Shown here: positions 17,101 through 24,938 of the stretch, piece after piece
How the letters are laid out: every line of letters starts with the position of its first letter
Numbering within the stretch: position 1 is the first letter of the stretch
Assembly: GCA_964543525.1 (NCBI GenBank)
Contig: CAZIYW010000037.1
Span: 1 to 42,530, forward strand
From: CBDVBE01 sp964543525
GTDB lineage: Bacteria; Fibrobacterota; Chitinivibrionia; Chitinivibrionales; JANQEN01
Reading direction: 5' to 3'
Length of the DNA stretch: 42,530 nucleotides
Position numbers and translations under genes: made by a program
The notes under the pieces: model-generated
Database searches by the model: none
Seen by the model: only the letters and a program-made list of their open reading frames with translations
What the model was told of the DNA's origin: nothing

Positions 17101-18502
17101 ACTGATCGGAAAAATCGGGCGGTAATGATGCCTGCAGTGCCCGCTCCCCGATCTCTTCCGTAAGAACGCCCAGTGTCTCAAAAGCAGATTCTTCCAGAAA
17201 TGAACCGGTTCCCGCACTGCACGCCTCATTCATTGCATAATCGGAAGGTACCCCGCCGGTAAGAAACGTGTATTTGGCATCCTGCCCGCCTATCTCAAAT
17301 ATCGTATTGACAGCATCATCATAAAATGCCGCAGCAGTGGCATGAGCAATGATTTCATTGATAATATCGTCCGTCAGAGCATGCAATCCCGCAATCTGCC
17401 GTCCTGAGCCCGTTACCCCCAGTCCGATTATCCGTATCCCGGTATCGCCGATCTGCTCAAGAAGCGAGGCGTAACACTGCCGCGATGCTGCAACAGGGTT
17501 CCCGCTGGTACGCAGGTATACATCGGCAAGTATCTTTTTATCCGCCGTACGCAACAGAATCGCCTTCGTGGTTGTTGAACCCACATCAAGCCCGAGAATA
17601 CAGATATCATCCGGCTGTACTGTTCCCCGCTCTGAAGTCTTAACGGTAACCAGATGTTCCGCACTTTGCAAAGGAGGGTGATACGACAGGAACGGTTCAG
17701 CCTTTTTAACCGTATTCTGCAATGAGGCGGGTAATTCAAGACACGGATTATCCAGCGCCCAGAGCGCCGCGCCATAGGCTTCAAAAGCGGCCGCATGCGC
17801 CGGAATAATGACCCGGGTGTACCGCGAGCGCAGAATATCAACCAGCGCCGAGTTTAAAACACCTCCACCGATAAGTGCTATGGTATCATGCGATTTGTCT
17901 TTAATTAACTCGTCAATCTTGTCCGCCATCATCACACAGAGACCGGCAACAACATCTTTCACCGGTACGCCTTTATTCATGGCGTGCGTACAGTCACTTT
18001 TACAAAAAACACTGCACCGGCCCGCTATCTTATAGGGAGTACCTTCAGCAGTGAGATTCACGGCATCGGCAACACGCAACCCCATACGGCGTACCTGCTG
18101 CTGAAAAAACTCGCCGGTACCGGAGGCGCATTTATTCCCGGAATTAACCGAAACGATACCACCCTGTTTATTGATTTTATAAACGAGCTGTGTCTCCCCA
18201 CCACTGCTTATGAGGCTGTCGGGATAGGGGCCTTTACCAAATTCCTCCCGCACCGCCACCTCTACCGCTTCGGACTCGGAAAGGGTGCTCAACAGAACCG
18301 CGTGACGGAAACTGCGCCCGGTTACCGCTACCCTGTCTATCGAATAGACATCTATCCTTTCGAGATAATCCAGAAACGCTCTTCGCGGATTTCCCTCATG
18401 GTCCAACCGCTCGGCGCTGATAACCGTCTTCAGTTCAGGATCGGCCTGGAGAATTACACATTGCATTGAAGTAGCGCCAAAACAGATACCGAGCGTTTTC
18501 AT
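14162..18502 (-). CDS. Fused acyl-CoA dehydratase activase with DUF2229 and HgdB-like part
   Basis: This 1446-residue protein joins two BadF/HgdC-type ASKHA ATPase domains to a long C-terminal part. Domain 1 (about 1-255) has GICFGATSM, SGNKCASGTGEFF (Cys125) and CSVFCKSDC (Cys163 and 167). Domain 2 (about 300-565) has LGLDVGSTTTKAILL, FEIGGQDAKY, NEACSAGTGSF (Cys428), DQCAAF (Cys468) and VFMQGGVCYNKAV. By analogy with HgdC, one cysteine from each pair would help hold a [4Fe-4S] cluster at a dimer interface. A DUF2229-like part starts with GLNRSLLFHSLYPLF (about 668), followed by FGRPYNAFAGDNNMGIPHK and a segment with CKECLPYILNTGTF. Such fusions occur in anaerobes; the substrate is unknown. 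No dehydratase subunit gene is nearby. Confidence 0.9.
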   Translation of the reverse strand: MKTLGICFGATSMQCVILQADPELKTVISAERLDHEGNPRRAFLDYLERIDVYSIDRVAVTGRSFRHAVLLSTLSESEAVEVAVREEFGKGPYPDSLISSGGETQLVYKINKQGGIVSVNSGNKCASGTGEFFQQQVRRMGLRVADAVNLTAEGTPYKIAGRCSVFCKSDCTHAMNKGVPVKDVVAGLCVMMADKIDELIKDKSHDTIALIGGGVLNSALVDILRSRYTRVIIPAHAAAFEAYGAALWALDNPCLELPASLQNTVKKAEPFLSYHPPLQSAEHLVTVKTSERGTVQPDDICILGLDVGSTTTKAILLRTADKKILADVYLRTSGNPVAASRQCYASLLEQIGDTGIRIIGLGVTGSGRQIAGLHALTDDIINEIIAHATAAAFYDDAVNTIFEIGGQDAKYTFLTGGVPSDYAMNEACSAGTGSFLEESAFETLGVLTEEIGERALQASLPPDFSDQCAAFISSDIKRAVQHGVTENDILAGLVYSICMNYLNRVKGHRAVGKKVFMQGGVCYNKAVPVAMASLLRTEIIVPPDPGLMGALGVALEVARRIDSGASCVKEFDLRELAGRSAVNKGTFTCNGGKEKCDRKCTITRLEINNKVYAFGGICDRYYNLRINKRIDDIDELDLVTLRQKLMLEKYGPTLLLDGEAESSSRTVGLNRSLLFHSLYPLFSNFFSRLGFTVVVPENADPEGVARTEASFCLPVCKAHGSFYELLAKKCDYIFLPHIMQLPVPNVPTYSRLCPFIQGEPYYLKTTFRKEIEESGVVILQPVLRLERGYAASIDTFVTVAARMGVSEKRARIAYSYACEKQYAFENELARIGKKALHVLSKRRDTVGIVLFGRPYNAFAGDNNMGIPHKVATRGYTIIPHDMLPVNKYPVDKKMFWAMGQKIMKAAQFVKAHDNLFGFYITNFSCGPDSFLLGYFRNVMQEKPSLTLELDQHTADAGVDTRIEAALDIITRYRSIDGRREEYASDFQPARVAYPYVYSSNGEKLLITDPRVEVLIPSFGHKASEMVAAILRSEGIHARALPIATKDELLIGKKNTTCKECLPYILNTGTFISYLNKKGSSEKVSVFAMATGGGPCRLGQYYRALEEQFRMKKIPNAALLTVTDENSYNGLGAAILLRAWQGIILTDILSDIESMLRVAAKDSVHAMRVYNALWKKCIAYFEGKLSIRFSSFLKFMSMRLARIPLQRNPADIPVVSLVGEIFVRRDEFSRRNIVDYLERNGFMVRVAPLAEYICYGNYVINNGLGERKLTFQELVKIRLSTSLQEWWEKRIKTILATSGLYKAEMIEVARTIDGVRHLLNENFRGECILTVGLGMREIVDDSCGVVSIGPFGCMYSRIAEAMLKKEMNVEGKKRMPGWEDRAAAFAEIGTFPFLSVETDGSPFPQLVEARLEAFMVQARRVHRRLRALHGRKTAVHAVTVEDMVTRT

Positions 18503-18845
18503 ATCGTCATCTATTAATACTGGAAATTTTTGATAAAAAAGAGGAATATGTGCATTATTTCAACAGCGTTCGGTGATAAACTCCCAAGAACAGCCCATTT
18601 TAATCATCTTCGAAAATATAGTTAAAGTCCGGAAAAAGCAAGAATCAATTAGTCAAATTTTATCCAAAGATTGTATTACCCTTTATATATCAACAGGTTA
18701 GTGATGATAAAAGAAAGGCATTATTTGCCTGTAGCTTTACAGGCACAACAAGTTCACCCGCAATTCCTCCCCCGGCAATTACCCGTAACATATTTTGTAT
18801 TACACAAAAAACAGTACCTGAAACCTCTTACCCGGTAACGGCAAT
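18503..18845. other. Divergent intergenic region
   Basis: These 343 bases lie between the activase (minus) and the 575-residue unknown (plus) and should hold both promoters. They are AT-rich in the first two thirds. I see no clear hairpin, repeat or small gene. Confidence 0.4.
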
Positions 18846-20573
18846 ATGTATACTCCAGACAATGCACAATCGCTTGAAAAATATTCCTCTGCGGCAACAC
18901 TTTCCGATATGGAAATCTTTATTTTTCCGGAACTGTTGTACTCGCTGGTACTCGCCAATATCATGTCTCCGCTGCTGTGGAAATGGCGCAATGATTCCTG
19001 GTTTGCGAACAGGGAAAAGATGAGCGAGTACCGTCGCCTACTGCGTACAAAACAATTTATCATGGACCGGTTCGAATTCAATCTTGACCTCGATACCTGG
19101 GGACTAACCACCAAAGAAAAGGAGCTGGCCAGGTTTTGTGAATATGTCGACGAATCGATACTCGCCCGCAGCAACGCCCTGTTCGGTTACGAAGGCGATA
19201 AGTACTACTTTGATATTGATATCCGCAGACACTTCGGGCTTGATAAATACACCAGCAACGTGATTCCCTACTGGAAAACCGAAACCGTCGAGGCGATGGA
19301 GGCGTTCAAATTCAAGGAGGGCTATCCTGCAGGCGCCGGAGAATGTGTCTCCCTGTCCACTCTGTATGCCGCGGCACTGTTTGTTATCGCAGATATACCA
19401 CTTGATAAGATACACCTCATGGCAACACCGCTCCATTCACAGAACTATATCGATATCAAAGAGGGTATTATTACAAACAACCGCCGCATCGTCACCAAAG
19501 CCATGTGGTTTAACGGCTCTGAATTATCTGCCAAAGCCCGCCGCGCTCTCGAAAATGAAAAGGTTACCATGGTGGCAAACAACACCGGGTATGTGCACGT
19601 ACTCTACGATACGGCGACTATGGCGCCCGAGGTATATGCCGCCTTTACACAAAAGCTGGAGAACTTTTTACAAACCAATATCACCTTTGAAATTCTTGCC
19701 AGTTTCCTCCGGCAAAACGGCCCCCTGCAGAAGCACTTTCAAATGGCACACCGCTGCTGCGGGAAACCCCGCTTTATAGAAATGGAAAAAGTCTTTCACT
19801 ATGAACATAACAGCAGCTACCGTATCGGCGACAATACCGAGATAAAACTGCTGCACGAAATCGATGAAGATGAGTTCTATCCGGATCCCATCCATGAACG
19901 AATCGTGCTCGATGAACTCGAATCATTTTTCAGAGAAAACGACGTTTCCATCAGTGCGTACACGACCATTACAAAACTGAAAAACTATCTCCATCACGGC
20001 TGCTACAACGTCGAAGAGGTTATCGGTGATCTGTTGACCTTCTGCAAGACAGATCCGCAACTGCCCACACCTGAAAAACAATGGGAAAAGCAGCAACCAA
20101 TTAAACTGGACGGCGTATCCTCTTCAGAGGAAGCAATTGCCCATCTTGAATCAATTCGACACAATCAGCCGGTAGCGGATCTTGCATTTTCCGCATTTCG
20201 AGATATGAAACGGGCTCCCTGGAAACCCTTCCTGAAAGCCGCCCTCGAACGTAACCCGGTATCTATCGATGGAACGAAAGAGTACTCTATAGACCAGGCT
20301 GCAGCCACATTGTCTGCAATGGAAAACAGTTCGATTTATGACGGCGCCCGCATGGCTCAGCCTGATGAAGTCTGGAACTATAACCGCGGCGACGGTCTTG
20401 AAAAGGCCATCTGCCTGATGAATATTCTGAAAAGCCGCCGGCCTGATGATACTGTTACATTAAAAGGCGACAGAACCACCGTTTGTGTGGCTGTGCAAGG
20501 CGGCGGCGAGTATAGTTTTCAAACGCAAAAAGGACTGGAACTGCCGGCGGAGGAAGATTTCTCTTTTCAATAA
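18846..20573 (+). CDS. Unknown 575-residue protein, possible transglutaminase-like core
   Basis: I do not recognise a family for the whole protein. It has no signal peptide or membrane segment and is acidic and rich in aromatic residues. Residues 160-215 resemble a transglutaminase/papain-like core: GAGECVSLSTLYAAALFV places a cysteine (Cys167) at the start of a helix, and HLMATPLHSQNYID gives a histidine (His197) on a following strand, with Asp203 or Asn211/212 as third candidate; a further segment GYVHVLYD follows at 248. The remainder (300-575) looks helical. No clear ribosome binding site is seen before the ATG at 18846. It stands alone between two intergenic regions. Confidence 0.72.
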   Translation: MYTPDNAQSLEKYSSAATLSDMEIFIFPELLYSLVLANIMSPLLWKWRNDSWFANREKMSEYRRLLRTKQFIMDRFEFNLDLDTWGLTTKEKELARFCEYVDESILARSNALFGYEGDKYYFDIDIRRHFGLDKYTSNVIPYWKTETVEAMEAFKFKEGYPAGAGECVSLSTLYAAALFVIADIPLDKIHLMATPLHSQNYIDIKEGIITNNRRIVTKAMWFNGSELSAKARRALENEKVTMVANNTGYVHVLYDTATMAPEVYAAFTQKLENFLQTNITFEILASFLRQNGPLQKHFQMAHRCCGKPRFIEMEKVFHYEHNSSYRIGDNTEIKLLHEIDEDEFYPDPIHERIVLDELESFFRENDVSISAYTTITKLKNYLHHGCYNVEEVIGDLLTFCKTDPQLPTPEKQWEKQQPIKLDGVSSSEEAIAHLESIRHNQPVADLAFSAFRDMKRAPWKPFLKAALERNPVSIDGTKEYSIDQAAATLSAMENSSIYDGARMAQPDEVWNYNRGDGLEKAICLMNILKSRRPDDTVTLKGDRTTVCVAVQGGGEYSFQTQKGLELPAEEDFSFQ

Positions 20574-20584
20574 ATACCACATAG

Positions 20585-20686
20585 CGTCATTCCCGCATGT
20601 ATTTTTCGGCAATCTGTCTTTTTACCGGTTATTATAGACATTTCCAGTTCGAAAAATCTACGGGAATGCGGTTTCCAGCCCGGCAG
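20585..20686. repeat. Possible interspersed repeat copy, CGTCATTCCCGCA type (copy 2)
   Basis: The segment starts with the same 13 bases as the copy at 8151 and ends near GGGAATGCGGTTTCCAG, again with complementary ends (ATTCCCGCA versus TGCGGT / CGGGAAT). It lies 11 bases past the stop of the unknown gene. The interior differs from copy 1, so a degenerate repeat or chance likeness of the ends are both possible. Confidence 0.4.
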
Positions 20687-20793
20687 TAATTCCGGATGCA
20701 ATCAAAATAGTAATGGCCGATTAACAACTAAAAAAGTATTTTGAAAATAGTCAGCGGTAACAGTGTTTCACCGAATTTACCGGTATCTCACTT

Positions 20794-22092
20794 ATGTCTA
20801 AAAAACCCTCGGCAATAAATATTATCTGGCTTTCCATGATTGTCATTGCAACGGTGACTGCAGCGTATACCGGCAATATGGAGGCTATTACCCAGGCAAT
20901 GTTTTCATCCGCGAAAAGTGCGGTGAAACTGGCCATAGGTCTCATCGGTCCTATGGCACTGTGGCTCGGAATCATGAAGGTTGTGGAAGCCGGTGGATTA
21001 ATGGTTATCATCGCGCGGGTGATACGGCCTGTTATGCTCCGCCTCTTTCCCGATGTTCCTGCGGAACATCCCGCCATGTCTGCGATGATAATGAATATGG
21101 CGGCCAATGCGCTGGGACTCGGTAATGCCGCAACTCCCATGGGCATTAAAGCGATGAAGGAACTCGACACACTCAACAAAGAAAAAGGAACTGCTACCAA
21201 TGCCATGTGTCTGTTTCTTGCTATCAACACGTCTAATGTCACGCTCCTGCCACTCGGTGTTATTACGATACGGGCGGGAGCCGGCGCTGCAAACCCATCG
21301 GCAATCCTTATCCCCTCCATGCTGGCAACTGCCTGCTCTACATTGGTTGCAATCATCGCCGCAAAAACTCTGGCACGACGAGAAAACCCGGTGGCTCCTG
21401 CAACCACACCGACCGAAGAACCTGAACCGGCAGTCGGAAAAGAAGAAAAAGAGGAACTGATACCACCGGGAATCGTTGGCAAACTTTTTATGCTCGGACT
21501 AATACTCGCCTTTGCCGGAGCCGTAATCCTTCGATTAACAAAAGGTAATATTCCGTCGCTGTTCGGCCCGCAGTTCATTGCGTCGCTGTCAAACTGGCTC
21601 ATGCCGATTCTCATGTGTACCCTGCTGCTGTTCGGCTTTTTCAGAGGCGTTAAAATCTATGAAACACTCACCGACGGCGCGAAAGAAGGATTCAATATCG
21701 CAATTCGAATCATTCCCTTCATGGTTGCCATTTTTGTGGCTATCGGCATGTTCCGCGCCAGCGGCGCACTCGACCTCCTCATCACCATACTGAATCCAGT
21801 TACCTCCTTCATCGGTATGCCTGCTGAAGCGCTGCCCATGGCACTCCTGCGACCGCTTTCCGGAAGCGGTGCTTTCGGAGTCATGGCAGAAATTGTTAAC
21901 AAAGACCCCGACAACTTCCTCTCCTTCCTGGTGTCAACCATGCAGGGCTCCACGGAAACAACTTTTTATGTACTTGCCGTCTATTTCGGCAGTATCGGGA
22001 TTAAACGAACCCGGCATGCACTCCCGGCCGCCCTCTGTGCCGATGCAGCCGGAATTCTCGCTGCAGTATTTATCTGCCGGTTAATGTTTTAA
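20794..22092 (+). CDS. SpmA-SpmB fusion, nucleoside-recognition (Gate) domain membrane protein
   Basis: The 432-residue protein joins two nucleoside-recognition domains. The first (about 1-200) matches SpmA: GLIGPMALWLGIMKVVEAGG, MIMNMAANALGLGNAATPMG and AINTSNVTLLPLGVITIRAG. A charged linker rich in Glu and Pro (about 203-230) leads to the second, SpmB-like half (about 235-432): ETLTDGAKEGFNIAIRIIPFM, RPLSGSGAFGVM and STMQGSTETTFYVLAVYFGS. Several membrane helices are present in each half. In Bacillus the separate proteins serve spore core dehydration, but homologues in non-sporulating bacteria are common and probably act in transport; nothing here indicates sporulation. It is followed 18 bases later by the Nudix gene, so it probably begins an operon. 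Confidence 0.93.
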   Translation: MSKKPSAINIIWLSMIVIATVTAAYTGNMEAITQAMFSSAKSAVKLAIGLIGPMALWLGIMKVVEAGGLMVIIARVIRPVMLRLFPDVPAEHPAMSAMIMNMAANALGLGNAATPMGIKAMKELDTLNKEKGTATNAMCLFLAINTSNVTLLPLGVITIRAGAGAANPSAILIPSMLATACSTLVAIIAAKTLARRENPVAPATTPTEEPEPAVGKEEKEELIPPGIVGKLFMLGLILAFAGAVILRLTKGNIPSLFGPQFIASLSNWLMPILMCTLLLFGFFRGVKIYETLTDGAKEGFNIAIRIIPFMVAIFVAIGMFRASGALDLLITILNPVTSFIGMPAEALPMALLRPLSGSGAFGVMAEIVNKDPDNFLSFLVSTMQGSTETTFYVLAVYFGSIGIKRTRHALPAALCADAAGILAAVFICRLMF

Positions 22093-22110
22093 CGGTCAGG
22101 TGGTACGCTT

Positions 22111-22779
22111 ATGAAAGACGATTTCCTTAATGAACCGAAAATTTCAGCCTGGAGAAAGAGACTGACCAACAGCGGCTGCACCATCCACGAAATCAAACCT
22201 ATGGCTATATATTTCCGCCCGGACGGTGAATTGCTATTTGCCCTGCTCAGAGCCGAAGTCATTGATCCGGACGGCAGAAAAATACCGCCGGTCATCTTTA
22301 TACGCGGCAATGCATGTATCATTGTCCCGCTGATAATAAACAGTACCACCGGGAAAGAGAAATTCATCATGGTTGAACAGAGACGCATTGCAACCGGTGC
22401 AGTCACGCTTGAGTTCCCGGCCGGCATGCTCGATAGGAATATCAACAAACCCGCCCAAACCGCTCTGAAAGAGTTATACGAGGAAACCGGCCTGACTATT
22501 CAACCCGATGCTCTGGTACCGTTGACGGATGAACCGCTTTACAGCTCTCCGGGGGCCTCCGATGAAGGTATTTACTATTACGGATGCATACTCACCCTGG
22601 ATACTGATGCATTTAATTCTTTCGAGGGGCGTATTACGGGAGAGGCGTCTGAACACGAATATATACGGGTAACATTGAAAACCAGGCAGGAAGCGGAAAA
22701 GGAACTGACCTCACTACAGGCCAGACTCGGCATATTCCTTTTCGAAGACTACCGTAAAAAGGCCAACAGCACACCATAG
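22111..22779 (+). CDS. Nudix hydrolase, ADP-sugar pyrophosphatase-like
   Basis: This 222-residue protein has a Nudix fold. The box region at residues 105-128 reads GMLDRNINKPAQTALKELYE followed by ETGL: the EExG core is intact, but the first Glu is replaced (Ile or Asn), the REx arginine is Lys, and there is one extra residue. The preceding LEFPAGMLD and a strand MVEQRRI are typical of the ADP-ribose / ADP-sugar pyrophosphatase group, including the plant NUDX14 type whose box also begins GMLD and is longer. It would split a nucleoside-diphosphate sugar to NMP and sugar phosphate with magnesium. GGTGG lies near the ATG. It sits between SpmAB and the flavoprotein with gaps of 18 and 8 bases. 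Confidence 0.9.
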   Translation: MKDDFLNEPKISAWRKRLTNSGCTIHEIKPMAIYFRPDGELLFALLRAEVIDPDGRKIPPVIFIRGNACIIVPLIINSTTGKEKFIMVEQRRIATGAVTLEFPAGMLDRNINKPAQTALKELYEETGLTIQPDALVPLTDEPLYSSPGASDEGIYYYGCILTLDTDAFNSFEGRITGEASEHEYIRVTLKTRQEAEKELTSLQARLGIFLFEDYRKKANSTP

Positions 22780-22787
22780 GTTCAATT

Positions 22788-24338
22788 GTGAAAAGTATTA
22801 TTGGTAAAGAAACCGTTCAAAGAGAGCTGCCCGATATCCTCTATGATGAATCCCGCTATACCCTCGGTATTCCCGAACGGGTCTATTATCCTGAAAATAC
22901 CGGTGATGTTGCGGAAGTAATAAAAAAAGCGATGACGGACAACAGAACAGTCACGGTTATCGGCGCCCAGACCGGCATCACCGGCGGAGCCGTACCCACT
23001 GACAGTTGTTATGCCATATCTTTTTCGTCAATGCGGAAGATTGTCCGGGTCGAAACCGGGTCGGATGCCGTCCCGATACTGTACTGCCAACCCGGTGTAA
23101 CCTTAAAAGACATACAGGAATTTCTGGCCAACCCTTCCACTACAGATTTTGAAGTTTCCGGCATGGAGCTGCTTTCAGGGCGGCATTGGTTTTACCCGCC
23201 GGATCCGACTGAAATTACCGCTCACCTCGGCGGTACCGTTGCCACCAACGCCTCCGGGGCACGCTCCTATACGCACGGTTCAACCAGAGATCATGTTGTG
23301 TCACTTTCCCTGGTTATGGCCAACGGTGAAACCATGACCGTCACCAGAGGCCAATCGGTATTTCATAACGGTACCGGTACCTTTGTTACAGACCAGGGTA
23401 CTGCATTCACCATACCGGCTCTGCAATATCAGTCACCCGGAATAAAAAACAGCGCCGGATACTATTACCGCCCCGAAATGGACGGGATTGATCTGTTTAT
23501 CGGCTCTGAAGGAACGCTGGCCGTTTTTACTGAGATCGGAATCCGTCTTTATCCGCATCAAACCATTCTCGGCGGCTTAACCTTCTTCCCTTCCCGAACG
23601 CAGGCCTTTCAGTTTGCAGACTTTCTGCAAGCACAGGACGCGGTAGCTGCAATTGAATACTTTGATACAACTGCACTTGACATTATCGCGGCGAATAACA
23701 GCGATGCCCCCCTGGCGATACCCTCCTTTCCTGAAAACAGCAGCGCCGCGGTGTACTGGGAATTTATCGAGCGCGACACGGCGACCTTTGAAGAATGCAT
23801 GGATACCTGGGAAGAAGCTCTTGCGGGCTGCGGCTCATCATTCGATATGACCTGGAGTGGTTTTGACGCATCGGAGATGGAACGATTGAAGACATTTCGC
23901 CGCGCGGTACCTGAACTGGTTAATACAACAATAGCCCGTTATAAAAAAAAATACCCGTCAATTCAAAAAGTAAGTACTGATTGCGCCCTGCCGCCGGAAG
24001 CATTTGCCGGATATTTTGATCGGGTTTACCGGCTTATTCATGAAAACAATCTTCAGCAGGTGATATTCGGCCATCTCGGTGACTATCATATACATTTTAA
24101 CATCATTCCCCGGACACAGCAGGAATTCGATACGGCAATCGTGGCATACCAAAAAATTATGGAAATTACTGTTTCCTGTGGGGGAACAATATCCGCCGAA
24201 CACGGTATCGGAAAATATAAAGCTCAGTTCCTGAAAAAAGCGTACATTCCTGAAGCATTACAGGAGATGCGTAAGATAAAACATATTTTTGATCCGAAGG
24301 GAATACTGAATCCGGGAAATATTTTCGGTCTTTCCTGA
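22788..24338 (+). CDS. GlcD-like FAD-linked D-2-hydroxyacid dehydrogenase
   Basis: The 516-residue protein belongs to the vanillyl-alcohol-oxidase-type flavoproteins (FAD_binding_4 plus FAD-oxidase C domain) that include GlcD and D-lactate dehydrogenases. The FAD domain shows VIGAQTGITGGAVPTDSCYAI reading in two parts, GTVATNASGARSYTHGSTRD and GSEGTLAVFTEIGIRL. The C-terminal domain has HLGDYHIHFNIIP, a likely metal-binding cluster, then ISAEHGIGKYKAQ and the family end FDPKGILNPGNIF. Expected reaction: oxidation of a D-2-hydroxyacid to the 2-oxoacid. The start is a GTG at 22788, 8 bases after the Nudix stop. No GlcE, GlcF or iron-sulfur partner follows, so the electron acceptor is unclear. 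Confidence 0.92.
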   Translation: MKSIIGKETVQRELPDILYDESRYTLGIPERVYYPENTGDVAEVIKKAMTDNRTVTVIGAQTGITGGAVPTDSCYAISFSSMRKIVRVETGSDAVPILYCQPGVTLKDIQEFLANPSTTDFEVSGMELLSGRHWFYPPDPTEITAHLGGTVATNASGARSYTHGSTRDHVVSLSLVMANGETMTVTRGQSVFHNGTGTFVTDQGTAFTIPALQYQSPGIKNSAGYYYRPEMDGIDLFIGSEGTLAVFTEIGIRLYPHQTILGGLTFFPSRTQAFQFADFLQAQDAVAAIEYFDTTALDIIAANNSDAPLAIPSFPENSSAAVYWEFIERDTATFEECMDTWEEALAGCGSSFDMTWSGFDASEMERLKTFRRAVPELVNTTIARYKKKYPSIQKVSTDCALPPEAFAGYFDRVYRLIHENNLQQVIFGHLGDYHIHFNIIPRTQQEFDTAIVAYQKIMEITVSCGGTISAEHGIGKYKAQFLKKAYIPEALQEMRKIKHIFDPKGILNPGNIFGLS

Positions 24339-24350
24339 GTCAAGCCCCGT

Positions 24351-24713
24351 TTAATGCTGTTTTTTCTGCGGGACCGCCGAACATTTTTCTGCAAGCTCTT
24401 TTTCTGATTTGTAAATATCTATTAAACTGTCAATGTTCATCTGTACCAGAAGGTCCAACACACGCTCCTGCGGCTCGACAATACAGAGGTTGCCGCCTTT
24501 CTCACGAATCATTCTGAAACAGGTTATCAACACGGAAATGGCGCCGCTGTATAAATAGGATGCATCGAAAAAATTGACTGCAATATTGCGTTCACCCAAT
24601 GCCAGCCGTTTTTCAATCTCCTGTTTAAATTCCGTCAGATCGGCAATGACTTTCAACTCATCATACACGGTAACCATCGTATACGTTCCCACCGTTTTTG
24701 TTTCAATCTTCAT
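24351..24713 (-). CDS. STAS domain protein
   Basis: This 120-residue protein is essentially one STAS domain: a beta start (MKIETKTVGTYTMVTVYDEL), then NIAVNFFDASYLYSGAISVLI, which occupies the phospho-serine helix (usually IDSSGLxxL) and keeps a serine, and a C-terminal half with GGNLCIVEPQERVLDLLVQM. The start is supported by GGGAGG. It is the third STAS gene in 13 kb and like the others has no kinase, phosphatase or sigma factor beside it. It converges on the GlcD-like gene, the stops being 12 bases apart. Confidence 0.87.
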   Translation of the reverse strand: MKIETKTVGTYTMVTVYDELKVIADLTEFKQEIEKRLALGERNIAVNFFDASYLYSGAISVLITCFRMIREKGGNLCIVEPQERVLDLLVQMNIDSLIDIYKSEKELAEKCSAVPQKKQH

Positions 24714-24938
24714 ACCCTTTTACCTCCCGGTTCTGCAATCCCTGGAAAAGGTTCCATCATACTAAGACTATTATACACTTCCCGGCTGTTTGAAACAACA
24801 CTTTTTTAACATTTATGCAATTACCGGGAAATACTGATGTTTTTTCCTCCCCGTTCTTAACCTCATACCCGAAAATAAACCCGTTTTGTAAAATTTTAAG
24901 AAGAGAATGAGAGAGAGGAGAATTCAGGAGGCGTCCAT

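Noticed and set aside
20794..22092. Evidence for sporulation from SpmA/SpmB
   Set aside because: Homologues are frequent in non-sporulating bacteria and no other spore gene is present.
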